A stretch of 6,778 bases of DNA from NCBI GenBank assembly GCA_021806345.1, contig JAJZXP010000235.1:1-6778 (forward strand), given 5' to 3'. The translations under genes and the position numbers were made by a program. Below are positions 1 to 5,658 of this stretch, one piece after another (within the stretch, counting starts at the first letter, position 1; each line of letters begins with the position of its first letter). The stretch is from Thermoplasmata archaeon (GTDB taxonomy: Archaea; Thermoplasmatota; Thermoplasmata; Thermoplasmatales; Thermoplasmataceae). The notes under the pieces were generated by a model. It did not search any database and was not told the DNA's origin. It saw only the letters and a program-made list of their open reading frames with translations.

Positions 1-51
1 GAAATTGTGCTTATCGCAGTGATGGATTATTACCCCCTTTTGTGGGTGCAT
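1..51 (-). CDS. Start of an unidentified protein, cut by the left edge
   Basis: An ATG at 51-49 opens a frame that stays open to the window edge, giving MHPQKGVIIHHCDKHNF. A GGAG sits 7 nt upstream (62-59), a good Shine-Dalgarno spacing, which is the main reason to treat this as a real start. The N-terminus has a short hydrophobic strand (VII) followed by histidines, a cysteine and an aspartate, as at the first strand of some metal-dependent hydrolases. Seventeen residues are too few to name a family. It lies on the same strand as the drm-like genes, about 330 nt beyond the end of the 1000-residue gene, so it could be read from the same transcript or from its own promoter in the A+T-rich gap. 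It could equally be an unrelated neighbour. Confidence 0.45.
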   Translation of the reverse strand, partial: MHPQKGVIIHHCDKHNF

Positions 52-58
52 TTCTCTT

Positions 59-62
59 CTCC
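59..62 (-). promoter_or_regulatory. Shine-Dalgarno-like site for the left-edge gene
   Basis: The minus strand reads GGAG followed by 7 nt and then the ATG at 51. This is the only good ribosome-binding site in the 1-380 region and supports the start chosen for the gene cut by the left edge. Confidence 0.45.
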
Positions 63-70
63 AGAAAGAC

Positions 71-107
71 ATAAAATTATAAATTAATAACAGTTAATAA
101 ATTTTAT
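71..107. repeat. A+T-rich inverted repeat with an internal direct repeat
   Basis: ATAAAATT at 71-78 is exactly complementary to AATTTTAT at 100-107. Between the arms, TTAATAA occurs twice (84-90 and 94-100). The arms are pure A/T, so an RNA hairpin would be weak. The position, 20-56 nt upstream of the putative ATG at 51, fits a promoter or operator region better than a terminator. In DNA this A/T-rich, such repeats also arise by chance. Confidence 0.35.
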
Positions 108-149
108 TATTTTCCATTCGGTCCAAAAGTTGGGAACATATTAAATAAA

Positions 150-165
150 TACTTTCCCTGTCATT
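150..165 (-). repeat. 16-bp exact copy of the drmB translation start
   Basis: On the minus strand this reads AATGACAGGGAAAGTA, identical to the sequence at 5658-5643 that carries the first five codons (MTGKV) of the drmB-like gene. Here the frame continues only two more codons before a TAA. About 25 nt further on, GGACCGAATGGAAAATAATA (124-105) resembles the drmB stretch encoding Tyr-Gly-Pro-Gly-Ala, which in drmB lies 36 nt beyond the shared word. This may be a degenerate relic of a drmB 5' end or a coincidence. Confidence 0.45.
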
Positions 166-322
166 TTATTGCTTATAATAATGTCCTACAAGAAGAATAG
201 GAAAAGTATGTGCCTACGTTTCTAACGAGTTGAGGCTGAAAAGATATCGTGGTGATAAAAGCAGGGATAGCAGGATAAATTTATTGTCTATAAAAGCCGT
301 CAAGTAGCGGATTCAATAATTT

Positions 323-351
323 TTACACAGTCTCAATCAGTTACACAGTCT
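323..351. repeat. Two 11-bp direct repeats, 18-bp period
   Basis: TTACACAGTCT occurs at 323-333 and again at 341-351, just downstream of the end of the 1000-residue gene. The second copy runs into TATAAA, and GTCTATAAA also occurs at 286-294. An 18-bp period is a little under two helical turns, which would suit a dimeric DNA-binding protein, but there is no gene start nearby for it to control. Low-complexity chance repetition is possible. Confidence 0.4.
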
Positions 352-353
352 AT

Positions 354-369
354 AAATTTTACAAAATTT
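354..369. repeat. Small A/T palindrome after the operon's last stop codon
   Basis: AAATTTT and AAAATTT flank a 2-nt centre, 12 to 27 nt past the TAA of the 1000-residue gene. With no G-C pairs, an RNA stem would be weak and no clear U-run follows on the minus strand, so it is not called as a terminator. Confidence 0.25.
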
Positions 370-380
370 CGATTACTTAG

Positions 381-3300
381 TTAAGGCTCCAAATAATCCT
401 TATAATTATTCAACGTCTTCAACTGGACTACTTCATTTCGTAATTTGACTTTGAAACAATGCACTACCCTGAATAGTCCGGATTCTTTAACTAAATTATT
501 AAGTTCTACTTTTATCTGGTCATGAAGGAACCGGAGATCTTTTTCGAGTTTTCTTCCAGATAAAAGGGACCCTCTAAAACCTTGCAGAAATGTAGAAGCT
601 AGATAGCTTCTCTCCCCGTTCGCAAGTTCCAGGTTCATATCAGGAAACTTGCTGTTTATCCCCTCATATATCTTTTGAATATCTGTTATGCTCTTAGGAT
701 GCTCTACCCAGTACACTTGATACTTACTATGTCCAAGTTCTATTACTTCGTAATCATTCCACCATTTTTTAATATATTCAGGATCACTGGCGTTTAAACT
801 GAGTGTCGATAGAAATTCTGACAATTGATTATTAGCGGCACATTCAGTAACATTATTTTTTAATCTATAGTTCTCAAATGTTTTGCGCAAATCATTAATC
901 CAGCGTTGACTGTCTGCAAATATTTCTTCAAACCCGTTCCATTCATATGGGCCTTTTCTAAACACCGTGTTTTTTGCATATTTCCTCATATAAATTATAA
1001 ACGCGGTCTTAAAGGATCGATATAACCCGTTTGAATCAACCAAAATATTTTTACCAACAAGGGCTTTTTCTTTTTCCCTACCTCTCATTAAGGTTAAATC
1101 TATTTCCGTGAGTTTTTCCTTTTCCTTAACTGTGAGATTTGAATCTACTGGAATGAACATTCCATTATCCATTGAATCAATAATCAGCAATGCTTCTTCT
1201 CCAGATTTTATCTTTGCATATTCATAATGTCTTACAATTTCATTTTCGTCCGTATACTTACCAGCTGCGTAGTTTATTTCGCTTAACACATAATCATCTT
1301 CTACTTCCTGTATAGTATCGTGGAAAAGGGGACTAGCTTCCATGCTCACTTCTTTTACCACATTTGGTGCTGTGTCGTGTTCTGATAAAATTCTAAATGG
1401 TCTTGATTTAATATCAAATAGTCTATTGTTCACTATAGCTTTTGTTTTCTCCAAGTTGGCAGTTGCCCCTAAAAAGATGAATTCATTTGCTTTGCTATCA
1501 TATATAGAATATCCCATGCTCGGATACGAAGTTGCAAGTATTACATAATTGAAGTTAGGGGACATACCGGATTCTATATTTACTAATTTATCCCATGTGG
1601 AAATTCGAACCCTTTTTGCATCGGCATCGGATAAAGAGATTTCATTAATCAATGTTTGTGTACCCTTCAAATCCCTATAATTCACAATAATTGAGACCAC
1701 GTTATCTCTGATTTGTAAAAGTTCTAACAAAACTTTTTTTGCCTCCTCCCAAAGAGGATTGGTGTGTAACTCTCCATTGAAAGTATATAATGAACTCAAG
1801 CTGTTGTTAAATTTATCAAATATCGATTCCCCCAACTTTTCCTTTATCATAGCCATTACTGAATCATATGATAATATGTCTAAGGTATTACCCTTTCTTT
1901 TGAAAGAATCTGTACTAGAAGGATTTCCGTATAAGTCTAAAAAACTTTTAAGAAGTTCTCTAAAAAAGTAAGCGATATCCCGTTTCAAATTCTGGTTAAA
2001 AATCTCATCAAGGTAACCCAGGTTTTCCATTAGGTCATCCAAGGACTTTACTATAACGTATTTAATCAAAGGCTCTATATGATTTTGCTTTCCAATTTCT
2101 TTCCATAATGAAGATAACGGATTGTAGTAGTATTTGTCTGTTGGTGGGTTCTTCTCCCATAACTTGTTTAGAAATATCGCGGAATCACAAGTATGCACTG
2201 ATACATTTGATTCTTCTGATAGTGGTGCTCCATATATGTTGTATAAATGTCTGTAGTCTTTGTTGGTCGAAAACATGATAATATTTGATGTGTTATTTTG
2301 TTTTAGAAGCTTAAGCAAACTACGATAATTTGGGCCATTCATGAGTTTGTCCTTTATGAACCAGTCACAGTTTGGAAAAATAACAAGACCCGGTTTTATT
2401 TCTCTTAGCTTCTCGAAGATGAATTCATGATCTTCTTCATTGAGAAAAATCAATCTGCTATTTCCCAAATTGTCGTTTGCTGAAGCACTGCAAAGGTATT
2501 TAGGAGGAAATTTCTTTTTTGCCTTAACGATTTTCTCCGAATTCAGAAGATTTTCCCAAAGCCATCTCTTGTCGTATACGAATTTCCCAGTATATTTTTT
2601 TATTTCATCTATTCTGAGGTCTATCTTGCCGTCCGGGTTCAGTAATGAAGTTTCTTTTTCCTTTTCTAAACGTTTGATAGTTAAGTTTCTAACGCAATTC
2701 TCTCCGTATTCCGATCTTAGCTGTTTCAAAACCATGTTTTTGCATTGAATGACGCTTTTATCCGTCGTATACTTTGTCCTATCTTTACTTCCAACCCGTT
2801 TTTCTTCATACTCTACAATTTTTTCTAGTTTTATAAAATCAGTGCTATCTATCTTCTTCATTTCATTATTGGTCTCTGTGTTTCCTTGGTTCAATTGAGA
2901 ATCATCGTCATAGAAAACCATTTTATCGAACGATTCCATAATGTTTGATGCATGTATAATATGGTCCTCATGGTCTTGTATTTCATCAATTACAACTACT
3001 CTCTTCCCTTCATTTTGTAACAGATATTGAACTATTAGAATTGGTATAAATTTTACTTTCTTCCAAGGCCAAGTAACAAGTATATTATTAGGTGGCGTCA
3101 GTTCTTTAAGCCAATCAATATAAGACTGTTCCAAGAGATTGCTCTCTACTGCCCAGGGAAGCTTAATAAATGACGTTGATTCCTTAGGAATAGATGGGTT
3201 CAATCTGTATACCTTATCAAATGTATGTGGAAATCTTTCTTTATAGAACTTTAGCTTGTTAGTAAAAATGCAACCACAATTATTGCATTTAAACCAATCA

Positions 3301-3383
3301 GAATCTAACTCCTCTAATTGTGTGCCTATCAGATGCGGTTCTTTACAGTCAGGACATGTTATGCACAAATGAAAATATTTCAT
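381..3383 (-). CDS. Large zinc-ribbon protein with degenerate ATPase/helicase-like region (possible DISARM component)
   Basis: This 1000-residue protein is not one I can name. It starts at an ATG overlapping the stop of the PLD gene (ATGA), with GAGGGAGAG directly upstream. Residues 7-38 form a likely zinc ribbon: C7, C10-x2-C13, then C33-x2-C36. Residues 101-131 (ILVTWPWKKV..., then GKRVVVI) have the shape of helicase motif I and the following strand, but WPWKKVKF replaces the GxGK[T/S] loop. VVVIDEIQD at 129-137 resembles a Walker B DExx box, though unusually close to the loop. A polar, charged stretch covers roughly 155-260. A second alpha/beta region (564-650) contains strands SIIVNYRD, RVRISTWDKL and YVILATSYPS, then FIFLGATANLEK, suggestive of the second RecA-like domain of SF1/SF2 helicases without clear catalytic arginines. 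The C-terminal third is helical and unassigned. There is no visible signal peptide or membrane span. Inferred role: DNA-binding or scaffolding partner of the DrmA/B/C proteins. Comparison with DrmE of class 2 DISARM is the first test. Confidence 0.8.
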   Translation of the reverse strand: MKYFHLCITCPDCKEPHLIGTQLEELDSDWFKCNNCGCIFTNKLKFYKERFPHTFDKVYRLNPSIPKESTSFIKLPWAVESNLLEQSYIDWLKELTPPNNILVTWPWKKVKFIPILIVQYLLQNEGKRVVVIDEIQDHEDHIIHASNIMESFDKMVFYDDDSQLNQGNTETNNEMKKIDSTDFIKLEKIVEYEEKRVGSKDRTKYTTDKSVIQCKNMVLKQLRSEYGENCVRNLTIKRLEKEKETSLLNPDGKIDLRIDEIKKYTGKFVYDKRWLWENLLNSEKIVKAKKKFPPKYLCSASANDNLGNSRLIFLNEEDHEFIFEKLREIKPGLVIFPNCDWFIKDKLMNGPNYRSLLKLLKQNNTSNIIMFSTNKDYRHLYNIYGAPLSEESNVSVHTCDSAIFLNKLWEKNPPTDKYYYNPLSSLWKEIGKQNHIEPLIKYVIVKSLDDLMENLGYLDEIFNQNLKRDIAYFFRELLKSFLDLYGNPSSTDSFKRKGNTLDILSYDSVMAMIKEKLGESIFDKFNNSLSSLYTFNGELHTNPLWEEAKKVLLELLQIRDNVVSIIVNYRDLKGTQTLINEISLSDADAKRVRISTWDKLVNIESGMSPNFNYVILATSYPSMGYSIYDSKANEFIFLGATANLEKTKAIVNNRLFDIKSRPFRILSEHDTAPNVVKEVSMEASPLFHDTIQEVEDDYVLSEINYAAGKYTDENEIVRHYEYAKIKSGEEALLIIDSMDNGMFIPVDSNLTVKEKEKLTEIDLTLMRGREKEKALVGKNILVDSNGLYRSFKTAFIIYMRKYAKNTVFRKGPYEWNGFEEIFADSQRWINDLRKTFENYRLKNNVTECAANNQLSEFLSTLSLNASDPEYIKKWWNDYEVIELGHSKYQVYWVEHPKSITDIQKIYEGINSKFPDMNLELANGERSYLASTFLQGFRGSLLSGRKLEKDLRFLHDQIKVELNNLVKESGLFRVVHCFKVKLRNEVVQLKTLNNYKDYLEP

Positions 3384-3850
3384 CTCTCCCTCAATCTACG
3401 TAAAAGCATTTCCAGTTTATGCGCAATTGCTGGTATATGGATTTCAACTCCTAATTCATAATTGGTCACCATGCCAGCAAAAGTCGTATTAGCTGAGCCA
3501 ACTATTGCTTTTTTCATATCAGAAATAATCACCTTGGAATGAAGCACGTTGTTTTCAACTCTGAACACATTGAGATTAAGGTATTTGTTTTCTAGCTCCT
3601 TCAGTTTCCTAAGATATTCTTCTGAAATAGACGTGCTACTATAATTTAGATAAATTTCAACTGAAACTCCTCTTTCCAGTGCTAAGCGAAGCTTTTCTAT
3701 AATTTGATCATCCGAGAGGGCAAAGATGGTCAGCGAAAGGCTATCCTGTGTTCTATCAATAAGTTCTTTTGTAGTTTCCGAAAATGCTCTTATTCCATTC
3801 CCTACCCATTTGTCGCCAGTTGCTAATATTTTAACATCCAGATCTTTCAT
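3380..3850 (-). CDS. drmC: DrmC-like phospholipase-D family nuclease-type protein
   Basis: The protein belongs to the phospholipase D superfamily. It carries one complete HKD motif, H104-x-K106-x4-D111-x6-G118-S119-x-N121, numbered from the ATG at 3850. Upstream is the usual alpha/beta PLD half-domain: a strand at residues 38-45 (LSLTIFAL), a helix, then VSVEIYLN. With a single HKD motif, family members normally dimerise to build one active site on phosphodiesters, often nucleic acid. At 156 residues it is little more than the PLD domain. I prefer the ATG at 3850, 1 nt after the TAG of drmB. A TTG at 3862 would add four residues and overlap drmB by 11 nt; neither start has a strong Shine-Dalgarno. 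The stop overlaps the next ATG (ATGA). The drmC label rests on position after drmA and drmB as much as on sequence. A standalone Nuc-like PLD nuclease is the alternative. Confidence 0.82.
   Translation of the reverse strand: MKDLDVKILATGDKWVGNGIRAFSETTKELIDRTQDSLSLTIFALSDDQIIEKLRLALERGVSVEIYLNYSSTSISEEYLRKLKELENKYLNLNVFRVENNVLHSKVIISDMKKAIVGSANTTFAGMVTNYELGVEIHIPAIAHKLEMLLRRLRER
3384..3392 (-). promoter_or_regulatory. Strong ribosome-binding site of the 1000-residue gene
   Basis: The minus strand reads GAGGGAGAG immediately before the ATG at 3383, with GAGG 5 nt away from the start. It lies inside the last codons of the PLD gene. It is the clearest Shine-Dalgarno of the cluster and suggests that the last gene has its own initiation signal as well as coupling to the gene before it. 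Confidence 0.65.
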
Positions 3851-3851
3851 A

Positions 3852-5657
3852 CTAATCGCCAATAACTATGTGACGATCAAGGCACATATTTCTATGCTCA
3901 CAGGATGTTTCTGATGTAAACAGACAGCTGTAACAGGCTGCACCATTAACCTTATTGGTCACTTTCTTTGTTTCAAAACATAATGGGTCGTTTGAGCAAA
4001 AACGTAAGTTAGTAATGGCCTGTCCAAATATCTCTTCAAGTTGTATTTGATTTGTTATACCGATGAGACCACCCATACTTCCATCGTCACCTGGAGAAGT
4101 GGTATAAATCAATATACCTCCTTTCTTGAATTTGCGATCAACATACACTCTTTCCCTGAGAGATGAAGAAGAGTATCCACCATATTGAGAAAGGGCCCTT
4201 ATTAGTGCATGGGAAATAGAATGATACAATACAAACATAGGTCTTGCAGGAATGTTCTCCCAGTATTGGTTTCCAAATGTAATCCCTGAATTCTTGTCCG
4301 ACTCTATTTCCCAGGAGTTATCTTCATTGAAAGATGACTCATTAAAGTCATCTTCAAGTGTTATGAATAAACCTTCTCCCTTCCCTTCAAATCCAGGGTA
4401 CCAACTCATTCCTCCCATTTCTATTTGAGACGATACTTGCCTATTGGATGAGTCAATGACTGTTTTATTGTTGCCTTCTGTATATGGTGTTCTAGTGTAA
4501 CCTATTTGTGCAGTAACCGTTCTCAACCTATCTATGGGATAAACCACAAATGGGAATTTGTAAGATTTCACGTAAATAGGTTCCAGGATACTGAAGTTAT
4601 CAGTACATCTCGGCGCCCCACTTGCCAATGATTCAAACTCTTCATAAATGAAATCCATGAATTTCCTATCTTTGTCATTCAGTTTGTTAAAATAAGTGAT
4701 CAAATCTAATTTACTATTTTTATTTACATAATCGCTTATTGTTTCTTTAGCCTCTGTTGAGATATGCGTTAGCCGATCCAAAGCGGCTAAAAAATCCTGA
4801 TCAGACAGAGCAGAACCAGTGACTATCAACGCCTCTATTGCAGAACTCACCTCTACTCTTTGAAGCACACTGGATATGCTTTTATCATATTCAGGTATTG
4901 TTAAGAAAGTTATAGTATCTGTAACTCTGAGAGCACTTGATTGTCTCTGCAGCGTCTTCATAATTTTATTACACTCACCTGTATTTCTTTCGACTCCCGT
5001 TATTGATGGCCGATCATCAGTTTTGTTCAAGGGGAGTTCCGTCTCTGGTAACCTCGCTGTACAGGGAAAATCAATATTATATATCTCCTCCATGTTGGTT
5101 GATGCACCGCACTTATGACATGATATTGTTATATCTGCTAGAGAGCTTCCTTGGCTATTCCAGTTAAAATAACTCTGTTCACATTTACCACCCTTTTTCG
5201 AATGAACTGCATAATTCCACTTTACTTCATCCATATGGCCATTTATGCAAGCCATTACGAATCTTACGGCAGATGAATCGTAATCTTTGTTACAGATTGG
5301 ACAACCCGTGGTGCCATAGAGGATCGGATCATGATTTGCTTTTCTACCATAGCATATCCTCCACCTGGGAAAGTAATACGTTGAATAAATGGCTTTATAT
5401 GAAGGAATATTGAGACCAGCGTTCGTTGGCAGTGCAAATACTCCTGCGTCTTTACCTTTTAAGTTCTTCAAAACCACCCTCAATCTGCTATCTACTATCT
5501 CGAAATCTCTTATGTTGCTTGAATTTAAATACCTTGTACTTACTCCTTTGTTTATTGAAGGAATCAGTCTCGGCCCTCCTTCGCTTTCTATTATTGCTCC
5601 GGGTCCGTATATAAGTATAAATTGAGATCTTGTAAGATGTTGTACTTTCCCTGTCAT
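3852..5657 (-). CDS. drmB: DrmB-like DUF1998 zinc-binding protein (DISARM core)
   Basis: DrmB is the DUF1998 partner of the DrmA helicase in DISARM, and this 601-residue protein shows the family pattern throughout. The N-terminus has R10-S-Q-F-I-L-I-Y-G-P-G-A (10-21), the typical RSQ...GPGA opening. Probable zinc ligands follow: C119/C122 (GCPIC), C137 within the family signature FVMACINGHMDEVKW (133-147), C159 and C180/C183. The central part has R377-x5-Q384-I-G-Y-T-R389 and GEGLFI (427-432). DUF1998 occupies about 475-596: YHSISHALIRAL, then SLRERVYV, GGILIYTTSPGDDGSMGGL, C554-SNDPLC560 and C575-YSC578 followed by C586, C592 and LDR. The ATG immediately follows the TGA of drmA (TGAATG) and lacks a well-spaced Shine-Dalgarno, so translation is probably coupled. 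The ATG is supported because the family opening begins only ten residues in. The gene is complete, with no frameshift or lost motif. Confidence 0.93.
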   Translation of the reverse strand: MTGKVQHLTRSQFILIYGPGAIIESEGGPRLIPSINKGVSTRYLNSSNIRDFEIVDSRLRVVLKNLKGKDAGVFALPTNAGLNIPSYKAIYSTYYFPRWRICYGRKANHDPILYGTTGCPICNKDYDSSAVRFVMACINGHMDEVKWNYAVHSKKGGKCEQSYFNWNSQGSSLADITISCHKCGASTNMEEIYNIDFPCTARLPETELPLNKTDDRPSITGVERNTGECNKIMKTLQRQSSALRVTDTITFLTIPEYDKSISSVLQRVEVSSAIEALIVTGSALSDQDFLAALDRLTHISTEAKETISDYVNKNSKLDLITYFNKLNDKDRKFMDFIYEEFESLASGAPRCTDNFSILEPIYVKSYKFPFVVYPIDRLRTVTAQIGYTRTPYTEGNNKTVIDSSNRQVSSQIEMGGMSWYPGFEGKGEGLFITLEDDFNESSFNEDNSWEIESDKNSGITFGNQYWENIPARPMFVLYHSISHALIRALSQYGGYSSSSLRERVYVDRKFKKGGILIYTTSPGDDGSMGGLIGITNQIQLEEIFGQAITNLRFCSNDPLCFETKKVTNKVNGAACYSCLFTSETSCEHRNMCLDRHIVIGD

Positions 5658-5658
5658 T
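5643..5658 (-). repeat. drmB start, second copy of the 16-bp repeat
   Basis: AATGACAGGGAAAGTA on the minus strand spans the drmA stop/drmB start junction and codons 1-5 of drmB. The identical 16 bases occur in the intergenic region at 165-150. Confidence 0.5.

Larger units (their letters stand above)
52..380. other. A+T-rich intergenic region with small repeats
   Basis: The stretch lies between the TAA of the 1000-residue gene (381-383) and the putative next start at 51. I find no convincing ORF, tRNA-like structure or CRISPR repeat in it. It contains an A+T-rich inverted repeat (71-107), a 16-bp copy of the drmB start (150-165), a pair of 11-bp direct repeats (323-333 and 341-351) and a small palindrome just after the stop codon (354-369). 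The minus-strand word TATAAT at 81-76, inside TTTATAATTTTATG, could be a TATA-box or -10-like element for the gene at 51. There is no matching -35 element, and the spacing would leave little or no leader if read as an archaeal TATA box, so the promoter is only a possibility. The plus-strand TATAAT at 174-179 and TATAAAAG at 289-296 lead into no gene I can support. Confidence 0.6.

Noticed and set aside
31..48. A possible hairpin (ACCC...GGGT) as a terminator
   Set aside because: The stem is only about 4 bp and lies in the coding part of the putative left-edge gene.
174..179. TATAAT on the plus strand as a bacterial -10 element
   Set aside because: There is no acceptable -35 element at the right distance, and the ATG that follows gives only 14 codons before a stop.
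289..296. TATAAAAG on the plus strand as an archaeal TATA box
   Set aside because: Transcription from it would run antisense into the end of the 1000-residue gene, and no product can be supported.
52..380. CRISPR array or tRNA gene in the intergenic region
   Set aside because: The repeats are only 11-16 bp with two copies each, and no cloverleaf-like arms were seen.
4876..5118. An 80-residue plus-strand frame opposite drmB, and similar plus-strand frames at 1342, 1759, 2440, 3726, 5389 and 5426
   Set aside because: All are antisense to well-supported genes, hydrophobic by frame bias, and lack a ribosome-binding site or known motifs.
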